Of a stretch of 64,000 nt of DNA, positions 7,860 to 16,198 are shown piece after piece; within the stretch, counting starts at the first letter, position 1; each line of letters starts with the position of its first letter. The stretch covers positions 2,976,001 to 3,040,000 of the forward strand of contig CP107851.1 in NCBI GenBank assembly GCA_036013505.1, written 5' to 3'. This stretch comes from Streptomyces sp. NBC_00510 (GTDB lineage Bacteria; Actinomycetota; Actinomycetes; Streptomycetales; Streptomycetaceae). The position numbers were made by a program, and so were the translations under genes. The notes beneath the pieces are model-generated. The model searched no databases. It was not told the DNA's origin and saw only the letters and a program-made list of their open reading frames with translations.

Positions 7860-8845
7860 GCGAGCTCCTCTCCGGGTGCGGTGTGCGGCATGCGGCCGGC
7901 CGGCTCCCGTCCGAACCGGCCCCGCTCGAAGTCCTCGACGGCCTGCATGACCTCGGCCTTGGTGTTCATGACGAACGGGCCGAAGTGTGCGACCGGTTCG
8001 CGGATCGGGCGACCGCCCAGGATCAGGACGTCCAGGGCGGGGGTGCGGCTGTCGGGGTGGTCGGTGGCCTCCAGGGTCAGGGTGTCGCCGCTGCCGAACA
8101 CGGCCAGCTGGTGCACGTCCAGCGGGCGCCGTTCGGCTCCGGCGGTACCGCGCCCGGACAGCACGTAGGCCAGGGCGTTGAAGTCCGGCCGCCAGGGCAG
8201 GACCAGGCGCGCGCCGGGACTGACGGTGGCGTGGACCAGCGTGATCGGGGTGAAGGTGCTCCCCGGTCCCGCGTGGCCCGCGACCTCGCCGGCGATGACG
8301 CGGACCAGCGCGCCTCCGTCGGGCGAGGACAGCAGCGCCGCCTCCGGGCCCTCGATGCTCTGGTAGCGGGGCGCGTTCCACTTGTTCGCCCGCGGCAGGT
8401 TCACCCACAGCTGGACGCCGTGGAACAGCCCGCCGGAGACGACCAGTTCCTCCGGCGGCGCCTCGATGTGGAGGATGCCGCTGCCGGCCGTCATCCACTG
8501 CGTGGCGCCGTCGGTGATCGTGCCTCCGCCGCCGTGCGAGTCCTGGTGCTCCATGCGGCCGTCGATCATGTACGTGACGGTCTCGAAGCCGCGGTGCGGG
8601 TGCCACGCCGTGCCCTTGGGCTCGCCCGGCGCGTACTCGACCTCACCCATCTGGTCCATGTGGATGAAGGGGTCGAGCTCCCGCGTCGGCACGCCTGCGA
8701 AGGCGCGGTACACCGGGAAGCCCTCACCCTCGAAGCCCTGCGGGGCGGCGGTCACCCTGCGCACCGGGCGCTGCTCGGCGGTCAGCGGGTCGGGCCCGGT
8801 GACACGGGGCAGCAGCAGGGTGTTCTCCACGGTCACGGCAGGCAT
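7856..8845 (-). CDS. Pirin family protein (cupin fold)
   Basis: This 329-residue bicupin has the pirin metal-binding set: His82 and His84 in WHPHRGFE and His126 and Glu128 in GILHIE. Bacterial pirins bind iron; some act as quercetinases, others as redox-linked partners. GAGGAGG five bases before ATG 8845 supports the start. The gene is followed by the coupled TPR gene. A TTTA-N4-TCAA element in its promoter region matches one before the LLM oxidoreductase operon, suggesting a common regulator. Confidence 0.92.
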   Translation of the reverse strand: MPAVTVENTLLLPRVTGPDPLTAEQRPVRRVTAAPQGFEGEGFPVYRAFAGVPTRELDPFIHMDQMGEVEYAPGEPKGTAWHPHRGFETVTYMIDGRMEHQDSHGGGGTITDGATQWMTAGSGILHIEAPPEELVVSGGLFHGVQLWVNLPRANKWNAPRYQSIEGPEAALLSSPDGGALVRVIAGEVAGHAGPGSTFTPITLVHATVSPGARLVLPWRPDFNALAYVLSGRGTAGAERRPLDVHQLAVFGSGDTLTLEATDHPDSRTPALDVLILGGRPIREPVAHFGPFVMNTKAEVMQAVEDFERGRFGREPAGRMPHTAPGEELA

Positions 8846-8897
8846 GACGCCCTCCTCGGCAGTCCCGGCGGGCCCGGTCCGGGCTCCGCACGGTCGA

Positions 8898-8909
8898 TTT
8901 AACATTCAA
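8898..8909. promoter_or_regulatory. Candidate operator upstream of pirin
   Basis: TTTA-ACAT-TCAA is followed by CCAACC, 53-64 bases before the pirin start. It closely resembles the element at 11075-11086, which is also followed by CCA. The spacing and arms suit a MarR-like dimer. Inference only. Confidence 0.4.
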
Positions 8910-8944
8910 CCAACCGGATCCATTCCGGCCCTCCGTCCGCCGTG

Positions 8945-8969
8945 GAGGCCCCGGGCCCCGGCCGGCCTC
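8945..8969 (-). terminator. Hairpin at the end of the GNAT gene
   Basis: GAGGCC (8945-8950) pairs with GGCCTC (8964-8969) around a very G+C-rich loop that can itself pair. It lies at the GNAT stop codon and would end the three-gene LLM operon. Confidence 0.5.
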
Positions 8970-9291
8970 AGAAGCCGAAGCGCGGGCGCTCGCCCTCCGG
9001 CACCAGGTCCACGTACTCGGGGTGCTTGCCGATCCACGCGCGGATGAACGGGCAGAAGGGCAGCACCGCGAGCTTCCGCTCCCGGGCCGCGTCCAGCGCG
9101 GCCCGGGCGAGGGCGCCGCCGAGCCCGCGACCGCCGAAACGGGGGTCCACCTCGGTGTGGATGAACGCGATCTGGTCCCGGTACAGGTGGTACTCGGCGA
9201 AGCCGGCCACCTCCTCGGCACCGCCCTCCTCCGCCGCGTCGAAGATCTCGAAACGGGACTTGCCGGGGTTGTCGGCGACGCGCAGTGCCAT
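8968..9291 (-). CDS. Small GNAT-type N-acetyltransferase (YjdJ-like)
   Basis: This 107-residue minimal GNAT domain has the acetyl-CoA pyrophosphate loop RFGGRGLGGALA (residues 51-62) and the ending CPFIRAWIGKHPEY of the short YjdJ-like family. It lies 8 bases after the FMN reductase stop, with GGAGAG just before ATG 9291, so it is the last gene of that operon. Substrate unknown. Confidence 0.9.
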   Translation of the reverse strand: MALRVADNPGKSRFEIFDAAEEGGAEEVAGFAEYHLYRDQIAFIHTEVDPRFGGRGLGGALARAALDAARERKLAVLPFCPFIRAWIGKHPEYVDLVPEGERPRFGF

Positions 9292-9299
9292 CGTCTCTC

Positions 9300-9932
9300 C
9301 TACTCGGGCCGCAGGGCGGCCAGTTGCTGTGCGAACGGAACGACCGTATCGGCCGCGGTCACAGGAGCCGGGGGCCGCGTCACCAGCAGCGCCGCCAGCT
9401 CGCCCGCGGCGCGGACGATACGGGTCGGCAGGGTGTCTGTGAGCGCGTCGCCGCTGCCGCCCCAGTCCTCCGACGCCGCGTACACGGCGGTCGGGACGAC
9501 CACGGCCCGCAGGTAGGCGAAGAGCGGCCGCAGGGCGTGCTCCAGCGCCAGCGAGTGCCGGGCCGTACCGCCGGTGGCGGCGATCAGCACGGGCTTGCCG
9601 GCCAGCGCGTCGTTGTCGATCACGTCGAAGAACGACTTGAACAGCCCGCTGTACGAGGCGGAGAAGACCGGCGTCACCGCGATCAGGCCGTCCGCCTCCG
9701 TGACGGCGGCGACGGCGTCCGCCAGGGTGCGACCGGGGAAACCGGTGACCATGTTGTGGGCGATGTCCACGGCCAGGTCGCGCAGTTCGACCACCCGCAC
9801 GTCGACCGTACGGCCGCCGTCGGTGACGGCCCGCCGTACGGCCTCGGCGAGCCGGTCGCCGAGCAGCCGCGTGGACGACGGCGTGCTCAGGCCCGCCGAG
9901 ACGACCACGAGCTTGAGGGGTGCGGCAGTCAC
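9300..9932 (-). CDS. NADPH-dependent FMN reductase (CE1759 family)
   Basis: This 210-residue flavodoxin-fold reductase has a KLVVVSAGLSTPSSTRLL phosphate loop and a VTPVFSASYSGLFKSFFD segment typical of NAD(P)H:FMN reductases that partner two-component flavin monooxygenases. Its GTG start overlaps the stop of the upstream LLM oxidoreductase (GTGA), so the two are translationally coupled. It most likely supplies reduced flavin to that enzyme. The family call is firm; the substrate is unknown. Confidence 0.93.
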   Translation of the reverse strand: MTAAPLKLVVVSAGLSTPSSTRLLGDRLAEAVRRAVTDGGRTVDVRVVELRDLAVDIAHNMVTGFPGRTLADAVAAVTEADGLIAVTPVFSASYSGLFKSFFDVIDNDALAGKPVLIAATGGTARHSLALEHALRPLFAYLRAVVVPTAVYAASEDWGGSGDALTDTLPTRIVRAAGELAALLVTRPPAPVTAADTVVPFAQQLAALRPE

Positions 9933-11041
9933 TTCGCGGCCTCCTTCTCCTTCTCCTCCAGGGCCTGCGCGTCACGGCGGGCGACCAGCGAGGCGTGCGT
10001 CGGGGCCTCAGGCACGTCCGCGGGACGGCCCTTGGCGAACTCCTCGCGCAGCACCGGCACGACCTGTTCGCCGAGCATGTCGAGCTGCTCCAGCACGGTC
10101 TTCAGCGGCAGTCCCGCGTGGTCCATCAGGAACAGCTGGCGCTGGTAGTCGCCGGCGTACTCGCGGAAGCCCAGCGTCCGCTCGATGACCTGCTGCGGCG
10201 AGCCGACGGTCAGCGGGGTCTGCTCGGTGAAGTCCTCCAGCGACGGGCCGTGCCCGTACACCGGCGCGTTGTCGAAGTACGGCCGGAACTCGCGGACGGC
10301 GTCCTGCGAGTTCTTCCGCATGAACACCTGGCCGCCGAGGCCGACGATGGCCTGCTCCGGGGTGCCGTGGCCGTAGTGCGCGTAGCGCGCGCGGTACAGC
10401 TCGACCATCCGCTTGGTGTGGTCGGCCGGCCAGAAGATGTTGTTGTGGAAGAAGCCGTCGCCGTAGTACGCGGCCTGCTCGGCGATCTCCGGCGAGCGGA
10501 TGGAGCCGTGCCAGACGAAGGGGGCCACGTCGTCCAGCGGGCGGGGCGTGGAGGTGAAGCCCTGCAGCGGGCTGCGGAAGCGGCCGGCCCAGTCGACGAC
10601 GTCCTCGCGCCACAGCTTGTGCAGCAGCGCGTAGTTCTCGACCGCCAGCGGGATGCCCTGCCGGATGTCCTGCCCGAACCAGGGGTAGACCGGTCCGGTG
10701 TTGCCACGGCCCATCATCAGGTCGACGCGGCCGTCGGCCAGGTGCTGCAGCATCGCGAAGTCCTCGGCGATCTTCACCGGGTCGTTCGTGGTGATCAGCG
10801 TGGTCGAGGTGGAGAGGATCAGCCTCTCCGTGCGGGCGGCTATCCAGCCGAGCATGGTCGTCGGGGACGAGGGCACGAACGGCGGGTTGTGGTGCTCACC
10901 GGTCGCGAAGACGTCGAGGCCCACCTCCTCGGCCTTGAGCGCGATCGCCGTCATGGCCTTGATCCGCTCGTGCTCGGTCGGCGCCCTGCCGGTCGTGGGG
11001 TCCATGGTCACGTCACCCACAGTGAAGATCCCGAACTGCAC
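9929..11041 (-). CDS. LLM-class flavin-dependent oxidoreductase (CE1758 family)
   Basis: This luciferase-like monooxygenase of about 370 residues has the TIM-barrel features QFGIFTVGDVT, FATGEHHNPPF, TSTTLITTNDP and MGRGNTGPVY. It uses reduced FMN and oxygen and is coupled to the reductase gene that follows. I place the start at GTG 11041 because GGAGGAGG lies nine bases upstream and the family begins near QFGIF; an upstream ATG would add an Arg-rich stretch. A palindrome (11075-11086) lies 34-45 bases before this start. Substrate not predictable. Confidence 0.92.
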   Translation of the reverse strand: MQFGIFTVGDVTMDPTTGRAPTEHERIKAMTAIALKAEEVGLDVFATGEHHNPPFVPSSPTTMLGWIAARTERLILSTSTTLITTNDPVKIAEDFAMLQHLADGRVDLMMGRGNTGPVYPWFGQDIRQGIPLAVENYALLHKLWREDVVDWAGRFRSPLQGFTSTPRPLDDVAPFVWHGSIRSPEIAEQAAYYGDGFFHNNIFWPADHTKRMVELYRARYAHYGHGTPEQAIVGLGGQVFMRKNSQDAVREFRPYFDNAPVYGHGPSLEDFTEQTPLTVGSPQQVIERTLGFREYAGDYQRQLFLMDHAGLPLKTVLEQLDMLGEQVVPVLREEFAKGRPADVPEAPTHASLVARRDAQALEEKEKEAAK

Positions 11042-11074
11042 CGGCTTCACCCTCCTCCGTCGTCTCATATGTTG

Positions 11075-11086
11075 TTGATTATTCAA
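11075..11086. promoter_or_regulatory. Candidate operator of the LLM oxidoreductase operon
   Basis: TTGA-TTAT-TCAA extends to GTTGA/TCAAC arms (11074-11087) in the promoter region of the LLM gene. The same core with one changed base lies before the pirin gene. Confidence 0.45.
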
Positions 11087-11399
11087 CCACCCCTTTCAAC
11101 GAGATGCCCCATCGGGCTATTCCTCCCACGGGGGCGCCGTAGACGGCGCTCGTGGAAAGGCACGGTTCACGAACCACGGGGCCGGGCCGCTTCGCCCCAG
11201 GACGGACACCCACCGCGAGCCCCCCGCGCACACATCAGCGGCCACCGTGCAGGCGGTCCGCGGTCCGCGGACCCGGCTCCGGCCGGCTCGCCGCGGGCGG
11301 GGGTACCGCCGACGACCCCGGCGACAGGCGCCCCGCACACGCACCACGCGTCCATGGGTCCATGGCACCTGCGGGGGGCGCGGGGCGGTTGGGACACGG

Positions 11400-11411
11400 A
11401 CGGTCGACCGT
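11400..11411. promoter_or_regulatory. Perfect 12-bp palindrome ACGGTCGACCGT
   Basis: A perfect dyad lies about 180 bases upstream of the P450 start. It could be an operator; the protein that would bind it is unknown. Confidence 0.3.
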
Positions 11412-11442
11412 AGCGGACCGTGAAAGAGAAAGGCGAATTACG

Positions 11443-11458
11443 TTCACGGGTGGGTGAA
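11443..11458. promoter_or_regulatory. Candidate operator of the P450 cassette
   Basis: TTCAC-GGGTGG-GTGAA is a 16-bp dyad with 5-bp arms, directly followed by a TATGTG -10-like element near 11466. No regulator gene is adjacent, so the cognate protein would act in trans. Confidence 0.4.
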
Positions 11459-11589
11459 AAGTGCCTATGTGACTGGATCGGAACACCTTCGGCAGAGCAC
11501 TCTCAGGGGCGCCAGCCCGGCGTACGCCGCCTCGTGCGCCCTGCGAGGCTCCCCCTCCCGCCTCCGAGCCGAAGTCCGTTTCCTGACAC

Positions 11590-12834
11590 ATGAGCCACGT
11601 GATGCTGTCCCCGAAGCCCACCGCCCTTGACGCGCGTTCCGCGGCGGGCCTCGTCCGGCAGTGGCGCAGAGCCGTGGAGCCGCAGGCGCTCGCCGCGGCG
11701 TACGACGCACTCGCCGCGGCAGGGCCGCTCGTGCCGACGCCGTGGGGCGCGCTCCTGGTCACGGGGTACGAGGAGTGCCGGCAGGTGCTGACCGGGCGGG
11801 AATGGCTCACCCTCGGGGCCCGGTGGCGCGACGCCCACCGCCCCGGGTGGCGGGAGAGCGCGAGCACGGTCGGGCTGTGCGAGACGCCCCTGCAGCAGGA
11901 TCCGCCGGAGCACACCGCGCGCCGGCGTCCGCTCAACGCGGTGCTGGCCCCGCGGGTCGTGCGGGAGGCGGCGGAGCGGCTCGTGGAGCCGCTCACCGAC
12001 CGCCATGTGCGGGAGTTCGCCGCGGCCGTGCGCCGTGACGGCGCCGCCGACGTCGTCGCCCGGGTCTGCCGGCCGCTGCCCACCGCGGTCCTGGCGGAGA
12101 TGGCCGGGCTGCCGGAGTGGATCGACCGGGGGTGGCTCGCCGCCGAGAGCGCCGCCATGGTGCGCGTGGAGGAGCTCGCCGCGCCGCCCAGCGTCGTACG
12201 GCGGGCGGACGCCGCCGCGCTGTCCCTGCTCGACGCGTACGACCTCGCGCTGGCCGAACGCCGCAGGCACCCCACGGGGGACCTGCTGTCCCGGTGGGCC
12301 GCCGAGGACCCGGCGGGGGCCCGCTATCTGCTGCTGACGCTGTTCTCCGCGGGGGTGCCCACCACGGCCGCCCTGCTGGCCGGCGCGGCGCTGACGCTGG
12401 TCACCGACCCCGCGACCGCCGAAAGGATCCGCCAGGAGCCGGGGTTCGCGGGGCCGCTCACGGACGAGCTGCTGCGCTGGGACCCGCCGGGACGCGTGGT
12501 GACCCGCGTGGCGGACGCGGACACCGAGCTGGGCGGCCGCCCGGTGCCCGCCGGACGGGTCGTCCACGCGCTCATCGGCGCGGCGCACCGCGACCCGGCG
12601 CGCTTCCCCGCCCCGCACGTCTTCGACCCGGACCGGCCGGCGCGGCTGCTCGCCTTCGGCGGCGGCCTGCACTACTGCCTCGGGTCCCATCTGGCCCGCG
12701 CGCAGGCGCTCGCGTTCGCCCGGGCCTTCGCCCGCGAGCTGCCCGGCGCCCGGGCCGCCGCCCCGCCGGTGCGGCACGCCGGGCCGAGCATGGCCGACAT
12801 CGCCCGGCTCACCATCCACTCGCCCCTCACCTAA
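11590..12834 (+). CDS. Cytochrome P450, first gene of lipid-like cassette
   Basis: This 414-residue bacterial P450 has the I-helix oxygen-activation motif AGVPTT, the K-helix ELLR and the haem loop FGGGLHYCLG with Cys363 as iron ligand, in the usual order. It would hydroxylate a substrate using ferredoxin electrons; no ferredoxin gene is nearby. It starts a five-gene run with a 16-base gap and then overlapping starts, so it probably acts on the product of the next genes, for example by hydroxylating a long-chain base or acyl chain. That role is inferred from context. ATG 11602 is an alternative start. Confidence 0.92.
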   Translation: MSHVMLSPKPTALDARSAAGLVRQWRRAVEPQALAAAYDALAAAGPLVPTPWGALLVTGYEECRQVLTGREWLTLGARWRDAHRPGWRESASTVGLCETPLQQDPPEHTARRRPLNAVLAPRVVREAAERLVEPLTDRHVREFAAAVRRDGAADVVARVCRPLPTAVLAEMAGLPEWIDRGWLAAESAAMVRVEELAAPPSVVRRADAAALSLLDAYDLALAERRRHPTGDLLSRWAAEDPAGARYLLLTLFSAGVPTTAALLAGAALTLVTDPATAERIRQEPGFAGPLTDELLRWDPPGRVVTRVADADTELGGRPVPAGRVVHALIGAAHRDPARFPAPHVFDPDRPARLLAFGGGLHYCLGSHLARAQALAFARAFARELPGARAAAPPVRHAGPSMADIARLTIHSPLT

Positions 12835-12850
12835 GGGAGACCGAAGGCAA

Positions 12851-14092
12851 GTGACCGAAATCCAGGACGCCACCGACGCGTTCCGCAAGGACCTGTCGTC
12901 GTCGACCTTCGTGCGGGCCATGGTGGAGACGGGCGTCCGGCCCTTCTACCGCTCCCTGCACATGACGGGTGACGGGGAGGCCGTCGTCGAGGGGCGGGAC
13001 GTCGTCATGGCGGGCTGCAACGACTACCTGGGCCTGTCCACGGACCCCCGGGTGACGGCGGCCGCGGCCGAGGCGCTGACCCGCTACGGCGCCTCCTGCT
13101 CCGGTGCGCGCACCCTCAACGGCACCCTCCCCCTCCACGGCGAACTGGAGGAGCGGATCGCGGACTTCCTGGGCACCGAGGCGGCCGCCGTGGTCACCAC
13201 CGGCTTCCAGGCGAACCTCGCCGTGGCCGCCCTGCTCGGCCGCGGCGACATCGCCTTCAGCGACATGTCCAACCACGCCTCGCTGGTCGACGGCATCCGG
13301 CTCGGCGCGGCCCGCCGCGTCCTGTACCCGCACGCGGACACCGTGCGGCTGGACACGCTCCTGGAGCAGGCCACGGCCGCGGAACCGGCCGCGGGCAAGG
13401 TCGTCCTCACCGACGGGATGTTCTCCATGGACGGCGACCTGTGCCGGCTCCCCGCGCTGACGGAGCTCGCCGCCCGGCACGGCGCCCGCCTCGTCGTGGA
13501 CGGCGCCCACGACATCGGGCTGCTCGGCCCTGCCGGGCGCGGTGTCGCGGACCACTTCGGCCTCATGGACCGGGTCGACCTGTTCACCGGGACCCTGTCC
13601 AAGTGCTTCGGCTCCACCGGGGGGTTCCTCGCCGGTCCCGCGCACGTCATCGACTACCTGCGCTACAGCGCGCGCTCCATCCTCTTCTCCGCCTCGATGC
13701 CGCCGGCCGCCCTCGCCGCCGGGATCGCCGCGCTCGGCATCGCCGCGGCCGAGCCCTGGCGGCGCCGGCGCGTGCTCGCCCTCGCGGAGGCGCTGCGGGC
13801 GGGGCTGCGCGCCCTCGGCTACGACACGGGTGACTCGGTCACCCCGGTCGTGCCCGTCCTCATCGGGGACGCGACCGTGTGCGCCCGGATGTGGCAGGCC
13901 CTGCTCGACGAGGGCGTGTTCACCAACGCGGTCGGTGCCCCCGCCGTCCCCGAGGGCCGCTGCGTCATCCGGGTGACCGTGCAGGCCACGCACTCCGACG
14001 CCCACCTGGAGCGGATCCTGGGCGCCTTCGCGGCCGCCGGCCGCCGGGTCGGCCTCGTCCCGGACCTGCCCGCGCAGGCGGTGGCCCGGTGA
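12851..14092 (+). CDS. Alpha-oxoamine synthase (serine palmitoyltransferase-like)
   Basis: This 413-residue fold-type I PLP enzyme belongs to the group of KBL, BioF, HemA and Spt, which condense an amino acid with an acyl thioester and lose CO2. The Schiff-base Lys251 lies in GTLSKCFGS; His142 in SNHAS would stack on PLP; DGMFSMDGDLC is typical. The usual DEAHSxG motif reads DGAHDIG here (residues 217-223), an unusual variation. GAAGG lies five bases before GTG 12851. The stop overlaps the next start (GTGA). With the GNAT and SDR genes that follow, a long-chain-base synthase is likelier than a biotin enzyme, but the substrates are not proven. Confidence 0.88.
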   Translation: MTEIQDATDAFRKDLSSSTFVRAMVETGVRPFYRSLHMTGDGEAVVEGRDVVMAGCNDYLGLSTDPRVTAAAAEALTRYGASCSGARTLNGTLPLHGELEERIADFLGTEAAAVVTTGFQANLAVAALLGRGDIAFSDMSNHASLVDGIRLGAARRVLYPHADTVRLDTLLEQATAAEPAAGKVVLTDGMFSMDGDLCRLPALTELAARHGARLVVDGAHDIGLLGPAGRGVADHFGLMDRVDLFTGTLSKCFGSTGGFLAGPAHVIDYLRYSARSILFSASMPPAALAAGIAALGIAAAEPWRRRRVLALAEALRAGLRALGYDTGDSVTPVVPVLIGDATVCARMWQALLDEGVFTNAVGAPAVPEGRCVIRVTVQATHSDAHLERILGAFAAAGRRVGLVPDLPAQAVAR

Positions 14093-15237
14093 ACGCCGTC
14101 ACCGTCACCCCCGTCGAGGACCGCGCCGCCACGACGGCCTTCATCAGGCTGCCGTACGCGCTCTACCGCGACGAACCGCACTGGGTCGCGCCGCTGGAGC
14201 GCGAGGTGCGCGCCTTCCTCGACCCGCGCCGCAACCCCTTCTTCGAGACGGCCGAGGCGCGGCTCTTCCTCGCCCGCCGGGGGCGCCGGACCGTCGGCCG
14301 GATCGCGGCCGTCACCGACCCCCGCTTCCACGAGCGGCACGACTACAAGTGCGGTCACTTCGGGCTCTTCGAGTGCGCCGACGACCTGGAGGCCGCCGGG
14401 GCCCTCTTCGACGCGGCGGCCGACTGGCTGGCCGGGCGCGGGCTGACCCGGATGCTGGGCCCGCTCAGCTTCTCCGTCAACGACGAGTGCGGGCTGCTCG
14501 TGGACGGCTTCGACGGGCCGCCGAGCGTGGGCATCCCGTACAACCCGCCCTACTACGCGGACCTGCTGACCGGCTGCGGCTTCGGCAAGGCCAAGGACCT
14601 GCTGTCCTGGCTGGTGCCGATGCCCCCGGACGGCGAGCCGCCCGCCGCGATCGCCCGGGTCGCCGCGCGCACCCTGGCCGACCCGGCCGTGCGGGTGCGG
14701 CCGCTCGACCGGGACCGCTACGAGGCCGACATGGCCGTCATCAAGGACATCTACAACGACGCCTGGGCCGAGAACTACGCCTCCGTGCCGCTGACCGACG
14801 CCGAGTTCCTGCACATGGCCGCGCAGTTGAAGTCGGTCGTCCACCCGGAGCTGGTGCGGATCGCCGAGGTGGACGGCGAGCCGGCCGCCTTCACGCTGTG
14901 GGTGCCGGACGTGAACCAGGCGCTGCGCACCGCGCGGGGCAGGCTCACCACCTGGGGGCTGCCGGTCGGCATGCTGCGGATCAGCCGGGCCATGGGGCGC
15001 ATCACCCGTGTCAGGGGCGGCACCTCGGGCGTGCGGAAGGAGCACCGCAGCCGCGGGCTGGTGGCGGTGCTGCTCGCCGACGCGCAGCGCGCCGCGTTCC
15101 GGCTCGGCTACACCGAGACCGACCTGTCCTGGATCCTGGAGGACAACCGCGGCTCCAACCGGCACGCGCAGGCCATGGGCGGGGTGCACTTCAGGACGCA
15201 CCGGCTGTACGAGCGCGACGGCGGGGGCCTGCGGTGA
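14089..15237 (+). CDS. GNAT-superfamily acyltransferase resembling bacterial ceramide synthase (bCerS)
   Basis: This 382-residue protein belongs to the large GNAT-like family with an N-terminal FIRLPYALYRDEPHWVAPL, DPRRNPFFE, a central FSVNDECGLLVDGFD, the signature IPYNPPYY (about 149-156) and a C-terminal acyl-CoA-binding part (TSGVRKEHRSRGL). From memory, this is the family of the Caulobacter N-acyltransferase bCerS. It is coupled to the oxoamine synthase upstream and the SDR downstream by GTGA overlaps. The inferred reaction is N-acylation of the amine made by the preceding enzyme. A general GNAT of unrelated function remains possible. Confidence 0.75.
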   Translation: MNAVTVTPVEDRAATTAFIRLPYALYRDEPHWVAPLEREVRAFLDPRRNPFFETAEARLFLARRGRRTVGRIAAVTDPRFHERHDYKCGHFGLFECADDLEAAGALFDAAADWLAGRGLTRMLGPLSFSVNDECGLLVDGFDGPPSVGIPYNPPYYADLLTGCGFGKAKDLLSWLVPMPPDGEPPAAIARVAARTLADPAVRVRPLDRDRYEADMAVIKDIYNDAWAENYASVPLTDAEFLHMAAQLKSVVHPELVRIAEVDGEPAAFTLWVPDVNQALRTARGRLTTWGLPVGMLRISRAMGRITRVRGGTSGVRKEHRSRGLVAVLLADAQRAAFRLGYTETDLSWILEDNRGSNRHAQAMGGVHFRTHRLYERDGGGLR

Positions 15238-16145
15238 GGTACCTCGTGACCGGCGCCACCGGCTTCATCGGCGGCCACCTCGTACGCCACCTCACCGCCC
15301 GCGGCCACGAGGTGACCGCGCTGGTGCGCGGCGGCCGCGACGTGCCCGGCGCCCGCAGCGTGCCCGGTGACCTGGCCACCGGGGAGGGGCTGGCCGTCGC
15401 ACTGCGGGGCGTGGACCGGGTCGTCCACCTGGCAGGGGTCACCAAGGCCGGGGACCCCCGCGCCTACGCCGCCGTCAACGCCGCCGGCACACGGCGGCTG
15501 TGCGAGGCCGCCGCGGCGGCCGCCGTGCCGCCGCGCCTGGTGTACTGCTCGTCGCTGGCCGCCTCCGGCCCTGGGCGGCGGCGTCACGAGGACGCGCCGC
15601 CGGAGCCGGTCTCCGCGTACGGGCGCAGCAAGCTCGGCGGCGAGTGGGCGGTGCGGGACGCGGCGGACCGGCTGCCGGCCGTCGTGGTCCGGCCGCCGAT
15701 CGTCTACGGCCCCGGCGACCCCGAGTTCCTGCCGCGGCTGGTGGCGGCGGTGCGTACGGGCCTGCTGCCCGCGGTCGGCCGGCCCGGGCCGCGGCACTAC
15801 TCGCTGATCCACGTCGACGACCTGTGCAGGGCGCTGATCACCGCCGCCGACCCCGGCACGACGGACGTGGGCACGTACCACGTCTGCGACGGCACCGAGC
15901 ACCGCTGGGAGGACATCGGCGCCGCCGTGGCGGCCGCGCTCGGACGCCGGGCGCCGCGGGTGGTGCACATCCCCGGGCCGCTGGCGATGGCCGCGGCCCG
16001 GCTGTTCGGCAGCTCGTCGGCGCTCAACCCCGACAAGGTCGCCGAGGCGCTGCATCCCGCGTGGACCTGCGCCCCCGGCGGCCGCCTCCCGTACCGGCCC
16101 GCCGTCACGCTGCCCGAGGGGCTGCGCGGCGCCCTGAAGCGCTGA
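15234..16145 (+). CDS. NAD(P)-dependent extended SDR (epimerase/reductase, CerR-like context)
   Basis: This 303-residue Rossmann protein has GATGFIGGHL (residues 7-16), the catalytic Ser pair near 106-107 (YCSSLAAS) and Tyr129/Lys133 in YGRSK, so the dehydrogenase triad is intact. Extended SDRs epimerise, dehydrate or reduce 3-oxo groups. In bacterial sphingolipid loci, an enzyme of this type (CerR) reduces the 3-oxo group. Its start overlaps the GNAT stop. By position it should reduce the ketone left by the oxoamine synthase; this is inference. NAD or NADP preference is not read. Confidence 0.85.
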   Translation: MRYLVTGATGFIGGHLVRHLTARGHEVTALVRGGRDVPGARSVPGDLATGEGLAVALRGVDRVVHLAGVTKAGDPRAYAAVNAAGTRRLCEAAAAAAVPPRLVYCSSLAASGPGRRRHEDAPPEPVSAYGRSKLGGEWAVRDAADRLPAVVVRPPIVYGPGDPEFLPRLVAAVRTGLLPAVGRPGPRHYSLIHVDDLCRALITAADPGTTDVGTYHVCDGTEHRWEDIGAAVAAALGRRAPRVVHIPGPLAMAAARLFGSSSALNPDKVAEALHPAWTCAPGGRLPYRPAVTLPEGLRGALKR

Positions 16146-16154
16146 CCGCCCCGA

Positions 16155-16190
16155 CAGGAACCCCACCAGGAACCCCGCCAGGAAGGGGGA
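16155..16190 (+). repeat. 12-bp tandem repeat before the condensation-type gene
   Basis: CAGGAACCCCAC, CAGGAACCCCGC and a half-matching CAGGAAGGGGGA follow one another. The last unit supplies the ribosome-binding site of the next gene. It looks like local slippage. Confidence 0.6.
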
Positions 16191-16198
16191 GCACCCGC

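Larger units (their letters stand above)
11042..11589. other. Intergenic control region between the LLM operon and the P450 cassette
   Basis: These 548 bases have no supported gene. They hold the LLM operator (11075-11086), a hairpin with GCGCCGT/ACGGCGC arms inside CACG/CGTG (11127-11154), a GGTTC-AC-GAACC palindrome (11164-11175), a CCATGG-GT-CCATGG repeat (11352-11365), and two palindromes nearer the P450 gene (11400-11411 and 11443-11458). The density of dyads suggests control of the downstream cassette. Confidence 0.5.

Noticed and set aside
11352..11365. CCATGG-GT-CCATGG double palindrome
   Set aside because: It lies far from both genes and has no promoter beside it; it may be chance.
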